NCBI GenBank assembly: GCA_029216955.1
Contig: JANAVB010003999.1
Span: forward strand, 4,864,572 to 4,928,571
Reading direction: 5' to 3'
Length of the DNA: 64,000 nucleotides
From: Iris pallida
Lineage: Eukaryota; Streptophyta; Magnoliopsida; Asparagales; Iridaceae
The position numbers and the translations under genes are program-made. This document shows, one piece after another, positions 46,601 to 55,816 of the stretch; within the stretch, counting starts at the first letter, position 1; each line of letters begins with the position of its first letter. The notes under the pieces are model-generated. The model searched no databases. It was not told the origin of the DNA and saw only the letters and a list, made by a program, of their open reading frames with translations.

Positions 46601-49600
46601 CAATTCTCACCTTTTTCAGCTTAGTTTAACATCTCTTCATTTCATTTGGGTTGTTATCATTGCTACTTTTAGAAAGGGTTGTTGCAGGCATTTTTGTTTC
46701 TCAGATTTACTATTTACTGTAATGTGCTCATTTGTCATATGTTTGCTCCTAGTTTTGAGAAGGAAGAAATCTATCTAGTATAAATTAATTTCTTTTCTTC
46801 TTTGCTACTTAAAGTTGGTTATACTTTCCCTGCATTGAATTTAATTTCTGAGTTTACTATATATATTCTTTTAACGCCTTACATATTTATTATGTAAATA
46901 AATTTCGGCTTGCCAAGGGCCTTGGTTCCCTGCCTTTGTTGAGAACTTATTGGGTTATAATTTGTGTTTTAGCCCTTTTTTAGTTTTAGTTTTGTAATTA
47001 AGTTGTTACCCTTTTCAAAAAATTGATGGTTTGTATATTTCTTTTTCTGGTGAAGTATTGCTTGCATGCAGCTTGAAGAATATCAGACTGCTAAGGTAGC
47101 CCTTGAAGCGGGTCTGAAATTGGCAGCAGGTGCTTCAAGATTCACCAAGTTAATCGAAGAATGCAAAGAGCGGATTGCAGGTATGTGGAATAAATAACTC
47201 TCAAGTGTTCAATAAATTTGGTTGATATATAAATTTATTGTCATAAAAAATTCAGAAATAAGCAATTGTTTGTTTTGTTTCCAATCCTGTGTATACCAGT
47301 TCTCTTTACTTCCCTTGTGTGTATCAGATGAAAATTAACTCAAATTAATACTTCAGTGATGATTGCTGCTTAACATAATTCAAATGGTTTTAGTATACTA
47401 TTGTTGGAGCGTCAAAACTGAGTTTGTGAAGTACATTAGCTAGCACATGAATGTTTTTCTATTCTGTAACAGCCTCACAGCCTCCCTTTATTTTATTTGT
47501 ATTGAATGCAGAGGAAGCCATTAGTTTGCAGACAGTCTTGCCCGATGCTTCAAGTAATGCGGCTTCTGTGTCAAATGTATCTGTAGAAAAGGCTGAACCA
47601 GCACAGGAGGAGATACCCAATCAGTCTGCTGTAGCAGTGTTGAACAAACCAAAGTACAGGTGATTCAAGTATATATGATCTTTTAAGAGACATTTCATAT
47701 AGTCCCATGTGTAACACTGGGAAACTTTCATAGGGTGTTGGCAATGGGCTTCTAAGTTCATTTCTGGAGAAATGTTTACCATGGTCTAAGAATTTTGTCC
47801 ATATAAGTATGAATAGGCCATACCATGGGCGGTGGACTTCTTGGTTCATCTCATGATACACCAACAACAAAGCCGTAATTCCAAAAAAATTGGTTCATCT
47901 CATCATGTGTTGATTATCAGTAGTTCATACATTTCTACCCCGTGGATCAAGTGGTTTGATAAAACTGTAAAAGTGAAATTTTTTGGTGCATAAGGTAGAA
48001 ATCTTCAAACCACATGATTTTTAATCCATATATGTTGTAGAATATAGATCATAATGAAATATGTTGATTGACCATGGGGTGACCTGGAGAGTACAAGAGA
48101 ATGAATATGTTATGGAGAAAACTCAAAACATAATGATATTCACTCGAAAACACAATGGATTTTTTTCACCGACCATTCTTTTTCACTCCGCTTACCTCAT
48201 ATTTTTTTTTGTTTATTCAAGTTTATCATCAAGGTGAAAGAAAGTTTTAAATTAAATACAGGTTTACTATTATATACAAATTACATGCACGAGTTCTGAG
48301 GGAGGGAGGCATTCTTTATAATCTGATATTTTGGTCATTTCTGTCATTAACTAGCCAAGAATCTTGACTGATTGGTCATGTGATTGATTTCTTCTTTTGA
48401 ATGGGATGTTTCTCTCTCTCAAGGCTGTGTTCTTATAATGCAGGCATGACTACTATAATTCTTCTACAGAAGTGGTTTTGACCATTTTTGCAAAGGGTAT
48501 CGTCGCTAGAAATGTAGTAGTTGATTTTGGCGAGCAGACCGTACGTTTTCACTTCTGAAGACGAGCAATATGTTTTACCATCATAATTCTTTCATATTAG
48601 AAGTTAATTGACATTTTGATTGTTTGGGTCTTTTCAGCTGAGGGTTGTTGTAGATGTTCCTGGTGAAGAAAGCTATCATTTTCAGCCACGTTTATTTGGA
48701 AAGGTAAAGCAGTTGCACTTAATCCTAGAGACAGGAAAATATCATTCGGTGACCCTTGTATGTGGCTTTTGGTTTATAAAGATGCTTCCTTTGTTCATCC
48801 TACGGTACCTTGGGTCGCTCTACTTTTTCACAGTGCTGTCTTCAGCATGTTTCTTTCCTTGGTTTCATATGCCAGCTGGGATGTCTTGAGTATTTTTCTT
48901 TCTAGTAAAATTCTCCGTTTCCATTAGTCCTTTGTTTTTTCAGTTCTTGACTTCATGGCTGCCATATCTCCAGCAGTGAGCTGCTGTGTGAAGTATTTGT
49001 TTTCTTTCAATCATTCTTTTTTACAGGATGCCACTTAATAGACATGGTTATCGTACCTGTCCACTAGTCAGAATATTTGTACCTAGTGTCTTGCAACTTG
49101 AGCATAACTAATTTTCTTGCTCTTGGTTTGTGGCAATTTGAGCCTTATGTTGGCTGGTCAATACACAGATAATAGTAGACAAGTGCAGATATCAGGTGCT
49201 GTCAACCAAAATTGAAATTCGCCTTGCTAAAGCTGAACTCATCACATGGACATCTTTGGAGTTTAATGACAAGAAAACAGTTCCACAGAAGATAAACACA
49301 ATGTCAGGTAGTTTGATTTCTGATTAATATAACGGTTGTTAAACATGATTGTCTACTGAGTTCTAACAAGAGATAGTGAGCCTCAAGTCTGTGCTCTAAA
49401 ACTTTAATAAAATATTTCTTGCTCTATTTTTTCTCCTTTCACTTACATTGACAAGTTGCCTCTCTGACGAATCTGCACATGCGCAAATCCGTAATGTATC
49501 AGAGAACTGTTGGTATGACTGAGCTCTAGTTCACCTTGTCTTCTGCATAATCTAACTGATGTGTTCTACTTGTCTCCATTGACTCGATTCAACCATCTTA

Positions 49601-50861
49601 ATGATTCTCTACCATTTTATGCTCAATTGACAACTCTAGCTTCCCTTGTATGCTCTTATTCTTTATTCTATCATTTAATGTGTTGTCACACACCCAACTC
49701 ATCCTCATTTCAGCTTATGTTCTTTCTTTTGCAATTTCCTTTAATAGTCCAACATTCTGATCCATGACGCATGGCTGGATTCTTAAGATAGCATGTACAA
49801 TATTGCCGATGACATTCTTTTGAGACAATTGCAAATGAGCATTATCCTCCAAATGTGTCCACTGCACAAATTCAATGTCTCCTTTTGGAGGACATTGGTC
49901 ACTGTTTTTAACTGAGGCGCCGAGTTATCTTAGTTTAGAAATTTATGGGTGAAAAATGAAAAACACTTATTCTTTGCAAATCAAGTGCTATCCACTTACT
50001 GAGCTCCCAGTGCTTGGAATACTCCCTCATTTGTTGTCTTCTGAACCATCTCTTTTTTCTTGTATGATTGATGATGTATATTTCAAAATGTTAAATGACT
50101 TCCCTTCATTATTCTACTTTGGTGCACTTACAAATATTGACCCAAGAATTGGGCGTGAAAACTAGTTTAGATAATAATGACAAGGGAAACAAACCATGCT
50201 AATAATAAATGGCTCTCTTAGATTTTACAGACAACCTGATGCCAGTTTTCCAGATAATTAAATTTCGTCTCCCTAGCTTTTGATTTTTCTTTTTCTGTGT
50301 TTTGTATCTGCAGCTCCAATGTCCCAGAAACCCTTATATCCTTCTTCTAAAGCTAAAATTGATTGGGATAAACTGGAGGCTGAAGTAAAAAAGGAGGTAT
50401 ACCTTGAAGGTTTACTTAACCTGTGCAACTTTTTGGTCAGCTCTGCTGATTTAGATCATCGTGTCTGCTCAAGTATTTCTTGCTGCTGTGTCTTCTCAGG
50501 AAAAAGAAGAGAAACTAGAGGGGGATGCTGCCTTGTCTAAACTTTTTAGTGATATACCGAAATGCTGATGAGGACGCAAGACGAGCCATGAGCAAATCTT
50601 TTGTAAGATAATGCTGTCATATCATACTGAATGTTTCAACTCCTTTAGCTTTCTTTTTTCTTCTCTTTTTACTGTTGTATTTATGAAAAAGATGTTTGAA
50701 CTCTGAGATATCCATATAGCTCTAGATGGGCTTATACTTTTTATCTGGTATAGGTGGAGTCCAATGGCACAGTTCTGTCCACAAATTGGGAAGATGTGGG
50801 TAAAAAGAAGGTGAAGGGAAGCCTGCCGGAAGGAATGGAACTGAAGAAATGGGAATACTGA
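23284..50861 (+). CDS. SGT1: SGT1 co-chaperone, ten exons, frame broken in exon 9
   Basis: Plant SGT1 binds HSP90 and RAR1 to stabilise NLR immune receptors and associates with SCF ubiquitin ligases, in cytosol and nucleus. Exons: 23284-23449, 43972-44041, 47056-47180, 47512-47659, 48444-48540, 48638-48703, 49169-49307, 50314-50396, 50500-50602, 50754-50861. Phases join cleanly at GT/AG sites. Exons 1-3 encode the TPR domain (AANNNLxxA-like helices, [14 protein letters not shown]), exon 4 a variable linker, exons 5-7 the CS domain ([36 protein letters not shown]), exons 8-10 the SGS domain ([40 protein letters not shown]). Exon lengths sum to 1105 nt, two short of a multiple of three; the break lies at 50553-50557 and gives a stop at 50566. 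As read, the product is 320 rather than 368 residues. Confidence 0.93.
23570..23995. repeat. Dispersed repeat of the GACACGGACA type, copy 3
   Basis: CCGTGTCCGTGTGCGACGTG and CGGACACGAAACGGACGGC are followed, after a unique stretch, by AGTGCATTTTGGAGTGTTTTATG and GACACGGACACAACACTG. This is the best-preserved copy of the family also seen in panB intron 2. A related stretch lies in both gypsy LTRs near 32260-32400 and 39480-39610. Confidence 0.5.
24165..24740. mobile_element. Composite MITE with AGGCCTCGTTTGGT ends
   Basis: TTAGGCCTCGTTTGGTGATC at the left, and at the right two overlapping complements (AGACGAGGCCTGA and CCAAACGAGGCCTTA). A second forward copy, GCCACGTTTGGTTCATGG, lies at about 24422. 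The pattern is one MITE inserted in another of the same family. The centre is rich in GGAAA and TTTCC. The tips resemble common plant hAT MITEs. Confidence 0.55.
24913..25432. mobile_element. Possible hAT-like MITE
   Basis: AAGGTATGTTTGGCAATG at the left and TTTTGGTTGGTAACGCCTA at the right are partial inverted complements, and internal TGGAAACT and AGTTTCCA motifs are repeated in both orientations. No clean target duplication was found. Confidence 0.4.
26147..27839. mobile_element. Probable solo LTR of a gypsy element
   Basis: Starts TGTCACGTCCCAATT and ends GATAGGGCACTACA, the TG...CA pattern shared with the other gypsy LTRs here. TTTGT precedes it and TTCGT follows it, a 5-bp duplication with one mismatch. 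On the minus strand a TTTATTATCAATGAAATAAAG segment near 26300-26330 could be the polyadenylation region. No second LTR or internal domain adjoins it. Confidence 0.55.
27840..28374. repeat. (TA)n-flanked block with a 68-bp class tandem repeat
   Basis: Between (TA)n tracts at 27894-27922 and 28360-28374 lies a block in which GGTTGTGGATGAGCATTATT followed by GAGAGTGGGGTTTTATGG occurs three to four times (28009-28220), partly truncated. No terminal inverted repeats were seen. Confidence 0.6.
28375..29574. mobile_element. TIR element set in (TA)n, AT-rich core
   Basis: Left end AGCTTCTCCTACGGGAATAA with three TTACGGGA-type motifs; right end TATCCCGTAAACTC...ATCCCGTATAAGAGGGG, their complement. 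A second inverted pair, AATATACGTATGGTTCTCTT and its near complement around 29470, extends the TIR. (TA)n tracts abut both sides. The core (28740-29230) is built of ATTAAC, ATTAAT and AAATTT repeats. No coding capacity. Confidence 0.7.
28790..29220. repeat. ATTAAC/ATTAAT/AAATTT satellite-like tract
   Basis: Hexamer repeats ATTAAC change into ATTAAT, then AAGATT and AAATTT motifs, with hardly any G or C for over 400 bp. It forms the centre of the (TA)n-flanked TIR element. Confidence 0.8.
29740..33101 (-). repeat. 3' LTR of the gypsy element
   Basis: TGTCACGACCCGC...GGGGCTCACA, 3362 bp. It differs from the 5' LTR by scattered substitutions and small indels, such as a shorter AGCAA repeat near 30690 and different (TA)n lengths around 31740-32000. 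It carries a very TA-rich stretch (31560-32040) giving spurious Ile/Tyr frames, a TTAGGG-like motif at 32596 and a GC-rich segment with GACACGG motifs. Confidence 0.95.
33226..34320 (-). pseudogene. Gypsy integrase with C-terminal chromodomain-like region, downstream of a stop
   Basis: The minus strand reads [20 protein letters not shown] and [12 protein letters not shown] (first catalytic Asp region), [13 protein letters not shown] (second Asp), and [18 protein letters not shown] (catalytic Glu). Then follow the GPF/Y-type [18 protein letters not shown] and [17 protein letters not shown], and a C-terminus [20 protein letters not shown] with STWERESDM, the chromodomain-like tail of Tekay/Del elements. 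It continues the pol frame in phase after an in-frame TAG at about 34323. That single nonsense codon separates it from the zinc-binding head of the integrase. Confidence 0.93.
34321..36339 (-). pseudogene. Gypsy pol: protease tail, reverse transcriptase, RNase H, integrase zinc finger
   Basis: About 672 codons on the minus strand. It begins near [15 protein letters not shown], the last protease motif; the catalytic DSGA part is missing. RT motifs: [54 protein letters not shown] and the active-site FIDDILIYS near residue 250. RNase [31 protein letters not shown] and DALSRHP. The HHCC integrase finger ([26 protein letters not shown]) closes the frame before a TAG stop. RT is fully open, so decay is mild apart from the deletion and this stop. 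Confidence 0.95.
36317..36718 (-). pseudogene. Gypsy gag N-terminal remnant
   Basis: A 133-codon frame starts [18 protein letters not shown], is Pro/Thr/Gln-rich, and has a helical [20 protein letters not shown] segment, as at the start of Tekay-type gag. It then runs directly, out of frame, into the protease tail of pol at about 36345. The matrix/capsid core, CCHC knuckle and protease active site are gone, so one deletion of well over 1 kb is inferred. Confidence 0.75.
36964..40343 (-). repeat. 5' LTR of the gypsy element
   Basis: TGTCACGATCCGC...GGGGCTCACA, 3380 bp, highly similar to 29740-33101. One visible difference is an extra AGCAAAGCAA unit near 37915; another is an insertion near 39690. 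The conserved GACCTGCATGGGCCACCACT block lies immediately to its left, as beside the LARD 5' LTR at 1814. Confidence 0.95.
40519..40808. repeat. Direct duplication of about 120 bp around a (TA)n tract
   Basis: AATCTTGATCCTTGTTAAGC...GATTAAACCAAATTCA at 40519-40640 is repeated at 40692-40808. The second copy lacks six bases (GTACCC) in its middle, and a (TA)n tract lies between the copies. Another (TA)n tract precedes the first copy. It looks like slippage or unequal repair between (TA)n tracts. Confidence 0.85.
41859..43046. mobile_element. TIR element with AAGGTTCAAAGTATCGG ends
   Basis: Left end AAGGTTCAAAGTATCGGCCG and right end CCGATACTTTGAACCTT are inverted complements; further GATACCGATACG-type motifs lie at both ends. 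GATGTGAATC flanks both sides (41849-41858, 43047-43056). Depending on where the tips are set the duplication is 8 to 10 bp, which allows hAT or Mutator. The centre (42190-42740) is richer in G and may be captured DNA; it has no recognisable protein. A related GTATCGG-rich piece lies at 43600-43690. Confidence 0.8.
43168..43475. mobile_element. hAT-type MITE, CAGGGCCGGCCCTG ends
   Basis: CAGGGCCGGCCCTG opens at 43168 and closes at 43462-43475. CATGTAGA lies on both sides (43160-43167, 43476-43483), a perfect 8-bp target duplication as made by hAT transposases. Length 308 bp; GGGGCCC motifs are repeated near both ends. It sits about 500 bp upstream of SGT1 exon 2. Confidence 0.92.
44042..47055 (+). 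other. SGT1 intron 2, 3.0 kb
   Basis: Donor GTAGGT follows FRKG; the acceptor is GAAG before TATTGCTTGCATGCAG, which restores [11 protein letters not shown] of the third TPR. A tandem duplication lies at 44754-45374. A shorter duplicate, CAGCTTATCATGTTTGGATA, occurs at 44285 and 44653. No gene or clear TE is visible in the rest. Confidence 0.8.
44754..45374. repeat. Two-copy tandem duplication, about 304-bp period
   Basis: GTAATCATGTCATGACTACA at 44754 and GTAATCATGTCATGATTACA at 45058 start two copies that stay collinear through GTTGGAGTAGGAAAGAT, AGTTTCACAGCAAAT, CAGTGTATGATAGTGTGGTC and CCTGCAATTAA. The copies differ at several bases and small indels, so the event is not very recent. Confidence 0.88.
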
Positions 50862-51641
50862 TCGCTTCCACATGTTTGTTTCCTAGCTTGAGATATAATT
50901 ATAATATTCTAATGCGGTGTTGCAAAATCTGCCATGTTTCACTTGGGTATCTCACCTTTTGGGATGTTTGGTTTCGAGGTTGTACATTTTTTTATCCGTA
51001 ACTACTTCAAGGCATCGTCTGAATGAAGTTTGGGTCTTTAGTTGTAGGGCTTGGACAAATTGTCCTACTTGCGGCTATATAATGTATTTTGTCGTCAAAT
51101 TCTCTTAATAGCAAGAAGGGACCTACTAGTGTAGACATTGTACACAAGTTGCATCTACTGTATAATTATACAGGCAAGAAAAATAGCATGTGCCTTTTTT
51201 GCTGCTTGGTTCAAATTTGTGATAGCAATATGGTCTGCAGTATAGTTTATATTGTGTTCCCGTGCTAACTGGCTTGGTGAGGATTGAAATTTGAAAGTTT
51301 TGACAATGTTTGGGTTGCATCTTTTAGATGGTCTACCTCACCAATTTGGTACATTCATGTCATCAAGCCCAATGTATGCTTACAAACGTATGATATGAGC
51401 CTGTTCTTGAGATGAAATCTCTGTTCCTTAGCTGTATATGTTTGTTTCAGCAGAATTATTATATTCCATTTGTCGCTTGTTAACTTGTTCTTATGAATTG
51501 CTATTTTGTGTTACGATCTGTCGTAAATTTCAAGCCAGTCTTTTCTTGTATGCAATATGATGTATTATTATTTTAATTTGTTACTTCTAGTTCTTTTTTT
51601 TTTTAACCAATTGTTGAAGTGCTTGGTAAAATGTCAGCATG
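50862..51641 (+). other. SGT1 3' UTR and downstream flank
   Basis: Follows the TGA at 50859-50861. AT-rich sequence with T-rich runs carries no further coding sequence or element ends. The polyadenylation site cannot be fixed by eye. Confidence 0.5.
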
Positions 51642-52116
51642 CTATCGACTAGGGGTGAGCGTCGGTATAATCGGTTGGTATTTGGTCGAACTTTTCGGTA
51701 CTTTTTTAAATCGGTATTTAAAAATTAATACCAATATCGTACCATTTAGAATCTGTTTTTTCGGTTTCGGTTAAATCGGTATTCGGTCGATTTTTGTTCA
51801 GTATCGGTATTTTACCAATTAACATTTGATCAATCAACACACGTAATATTGTAGAACCTTTAAACCTATAATACTCTCTTTTTTTATTTTTTTTGGAAGT
51901 ATTACATTTTTACAGTCAAGCTTCTGCCAACCAAACAATTAATCAAAATTATTACAACAATATGTAACAAATCGTAAATACCTAAAAATGAGCTTAAAAG
52001 ATCAAACACGGTCACTAAGTTTAATCTTTAGTATAAGTTTAAATAGCCAAAATTTACTTCAAAATTCTATGAAAATACAAAAACATAAGCTCAAAAGATC
52101 AAAAACTCAATTCTTA

Positions 52117-52556
52117 GAGCATCTCCAACCCTGTTGTCCTGTTAAGTGTTGTGAGTCTTAGGTGGCTCCTATGTGGCATGAGCCACAAGACAATGTCTTG
52201 TTTATGTGGCAAAACTATATCTCAAAAGACAATGAGATAGAAAAACTCTCTTCAATGCAAAAGTATTGAGGAGACAATAAAAAATATTTTTTCCTACTTC
52301 CAAGGCAACTCCTCCACTTCTTCAACTTTTTTATAAATATTTCTATTCATAATTGATGATGTGGAGACAAAGTCATTGTGAAGTGCATTGTCTAGATCTA
52401 GACAACCAACTTCACATTCACTTTGCCATGTCATTGCCATGTCAACTTCATGTTTTATTCTACATTTGCATTGGAGAAGAATTTTTGGAATGAAAGTTTG
52501 TCATTCCTATGTGGCAACCATTTTTTTCTAAACTCACAATAGGGTTGGAGATGCTC
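52117..52556. mobile_element. Tourist-like (PIF/Harbinger) MITE
   Basis: GAGCATCTCCAACCCT at the left and AGGGTTGGAGATGCTC at the right are exact inverted repeats of 16 bp. TTA lies on both sides (52114-52116, 52557-52559), the target duplication typical of PIF/Harbinger. Length 440 bp, no coding sequence. Confidence 0.9.
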
Positions 52557-52692
52557 TTAGCATTCTTAACATAACTTCAAGTCTACTAAAATCCATTCTA
52601 AGTTCTAAGAAACTGACCACAACAAAGATAAAAATAAAAATGAGTAGTATAAAATTAATCACGAATATATATATATATATATATATATATGG

Positions 52693-52729
<37 letters not shown>

Positions 52730-52730
52730 T

Positions 52731-53801
52731 GGAACGGATCTTTGAACACAAAATTTACACTCAAAATATTACACAACCTGACAGCCGTAGGATTAAAATG
52801 AAAACAACGGACAAGAAGAACTTGAGTTGGCTTCACACCCAGGGGCGGATGCAGGTAGGGCCTGGGGTGGGCTCCAGCCCACCCCAAAAAAAAAATTCTT
52901 TTTTTTTTCATATAAATTTTTTTTTGCTGTTTTTTTGTGGGAGTTGGCCTACATGTAGCCCACCCCAACCTACTCTAGCCCACTGCAGTATACATTTCTG
53001 GATCCGCCCCTATTCACACCTATGCTTATTCGGCTAAACTGGAGGCAAGCACCAGCCAAAAAAAGGTATGTTACCTTGTAAAAATGGATTCTTAAATATT
53101 TTTTGATTAGAACTTGAATATGTGTATAGATGGACGTGTAAGAATGGATTCTTAAACAAACATTTATATTTTTTGGAAAATAGAAATATAGTATGTTCCC
53201 TTGTAAAAAAAAAAGGGAGGAAAAGAGCTATATATAGGTACTGATGATTAATCTTGAAGAGCTATATATTTTTTGGAAATTGGAGATTAGTACTGATGAT
53301 TAATCTTGAAGCATATAATCATGTTACCTCTTCTAAATTATGGCTTTCTCTCATACGTGGAATTAGGGAGGAAAAGAGCTATATATATAGGTACTTTTTC
53401 TTTCTTCTTTATTTCCTTCCAAAACTTACCATGCGTTTTATTTGTGTTTTTCTTTTATTGCGTTTTCCTTATTTGATTTTTTTTTTTTTTTTTGCATTTT
53501 TTGCATTTTTTTTCTACAAGAAGAGGAAGAAGTAATCTTTGAGGAAGAAGAAGTAAACTCTCTTTGTTCTACAGGAAGAGGAAGAAGTAAACTGGAGCCA
53601 AGCACCAGCCAAAAAACTTTTTTCTTTACAAATAAGGACACAAAAAAGTTTTTTGGCTGGTGCTTGGCTCCAGTTTAGCCGAATAAGCATAGATGTGAAG
53701 CTAACTCAATTTCTAATCTTGTCCGTTGTTTTCATTTTAATCCTACGACTGTCAGGTTGTGTAATATTTTGAGTGTAAATTTTGTGTTCAAAGATCCGTT
53801 T

Positions 53802-53803
<2 letters not shown>
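52731..53803. mobile_element. (TA)n-flanked TIR element, GGAACGGATC ends
   Basis: GGAACGGATCTTTGAACACA at 52731 and its complement at 53784-53803 open long inverted repeats of over 100 bp, continuing through TTACACTCAAAATATTACAC and ATGAAAACAACGGACAAGA. A second inverted pair, GCTTATTCGGCTAAACTGGA (53024) and its complement (about 53670), lies inside. The left arm was later interrupted by a hAT MITE. (TA)n tracts abut both sides. Confidence 0.82.
52840..53012. mobile_element. hAT MITE nested in the left TIR arm
   Basis: CAGGGGCGGATGCAG at 52840 and CTGGATCCGCCCCTA at 52998-53012 are imperfect inverted tips. TTCACACC lies on both sides (52832-52839 and 53013-53020), a perfect 8-bp duplication. 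Length 173 bp. The interior repeats AGCCCACCCC motifs. Confidence 0.88.
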
Positions 53804-53859
<56 letters not shown>

Positions 53860-53906
53860 AAAATATATATATAAAGAAAATATATATATATATATATATA
53901 AAGAAA

Positions 53907-55816
53907 ATGGCTGGAGCGGGCGATAGCTCTTCCGACCTAGGGTTTCCCCGAGGACTTCCTCCACGGCCGTCGGACCCCTTGGCCGGCGGCGGGCGGGCCT
54001 CTGCCTCGAAGGGCGCCCCCCCCCCCCCCGGCGTTGGGGGGAGGGGGCGGGAGTCAGATCTGGGGGGTCGGGCGGACCCCCCCTTGCACGCGCGCGCGGT
54101 GGCTCCCCCCAAGGCGGCCGGGGGGGGGGGGGGGGGGCGGGAGCACAGGAGGGGGGTCGGGGGCCCCCCCTGTGGTGGTGACATCCATCCCAGGCGGCCG
54201 GGAGGGGGGTCGGGATCTACGGGGACGGGGTTGGGTGTTCCCCACACCGGGACTCCCTTGGATCCGAATTTTGAATTCGGAGCGGGGTCCGGATCTCTGG
54301 GGAGTCAAACAGAGGGAGGTGGATGGACGACGGTTACGCGTCGTCGTGTGGTGAAGACCGGAGGGAAGACGGGTGGCGGACAGGGTCAGGTTCGGGATCG
54401 CCATCCCGAAAATCGTCTGAACGGGCCAGGGCCTCGGTCTAGCCGGGGTCCAGGGGTGTCTGCTGGGCGATCGATGGGTTGGCGGCCTAAGGCAACTGCG
54501 GCGGCTAAGGGGAAGAGTAAGGTAGTGGATCTGGATGATCAGGGACATGGGACTTCCCGCCCGGTGATTGCCCCAAGGCCGATTGGGACGTCCCCACGGC
54601 CTGCTGGACGGTCTTGGGCCGAGATCTGCAAACCGGTGGGACCGAAATCCCCCTCATCGATGGAGTACGTCCCGCCGCTCAAGGTAGGGAGGGGTTTCCG
54701 GACTGTGTTTCCTGCGGAGGAGATCCAGCAGGTGACAGCTTACTGGGAGAATACCCTCGTCCTATATGTCTTGGGCAACAAGCCTTTCTACGGGCAGATC
54801 CGGGACTATGCAGCGCGAGTCTGGAAGCCTAAGGGGAGTATGGAGTTCTATGCTCGTGAGAACGGCTTCTATTATGTGAAGTTCGGGCTGGCGGAGGATG
54901 TCGCTAGGATCCTCCAAGGCGGCCCCTGGACGTTCTATGGCCGACTGATCATTCTCAAGGAGTGGACTCCAGAGCTGCGATGCGAGAGGGAAGTTCTGAA
55001 TGCCATCCCTGTATGGATCCGATTCCCTGAGTTTCCGGTTGGGTTTTGGAGCATTCCTCTGTTGATGCGACTTGCAAGTCTGGTAGGCACCCCGATCAAG
55101 GCAGATGAAGCTACTACCTTTCGGACGCGGTTGATGTACGCGAGGATCTTTGTGGAGATTCGGGCAGGGGGGAGCTCCCGAAGATGGTGGAGTATGAGCT
55201 CCCTTCTGGGGAGGTGCTTACCCAGAAGGTGGAGTATGAATGGGTTCCGCCTACCTGTTCACGGTGTTCCTGTTTTGGTCATCTGGCCAGTGCTTGCTTA
55301 GAGGGTGGCCCTCCGGTGGAGCCTTGTATTCCTCCTCGTGAGGTCCCCGAAGCCCCTTGTGATATGGATTTTAGAGATGATAGCGGAGTGGTGACCGTGG
55401 AGGGGGAGGTTACTAATCAGGGGAGTGATGCCGGTTTGAGCCTCGTTGTATCTACCCCAACGGGTGGTGTTGTATCCACTGGCCAGGGGCCGAGTAGTAT
55501 CGTTACCAGAAGCATGGCTGCGACGGAGACTGAGGCACGAGGGGAGGGCGGTTCGTCTGGAGGGCAGGTTTACTGTAGGAAGAGACGTGCGGTCGGCCTG
55601 CTGCGTGATGGCCCCTCCATGATGGAGGGACGTACCACATACAGAGAGGAGGCGGTGTGTGTTGACAACCCTGCCTGGGCGTTGGTATTATCTCAGGGCG
55701 TACCCCAACAGACGGTTCCGACTGGGATGGATGAGGATCCTTTAGCGACGGAAGCGGCACCTTCCCCAGGTGTCGTTCCGGGAGTTTCTCAGGGGGCCCC
55801 ACCTCTCATTAATTAA
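53907..55816 (+). pseudogene. LINE ORF1, DUF4283 RNA-binding domain and zinc knuckle
   Basis: Starts MAGAGDSSSDLGF. A Gly/Pro/Arg-rich region carries C and G runs (C13 near 54017, G18 near 54120). From about 54685 a DUF4283-type domain reads FPAEEIQQVTAYWENTLV, YAARVWKP, FYYVKFGLAEDVARILQGGP, WIRFPEFP. The frame slips at the G6 run 55167-55172 and continues in another frame with VEYEWVPPTCSRCSCFGHLA, the CCHC-like knuckle. The Gly/Ser-rich tail ends with TAA at 55814-55816. Plant LINE ORF1 proteins bind the element RNA; this copy is broken at the G run. Confidence 0.85.
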
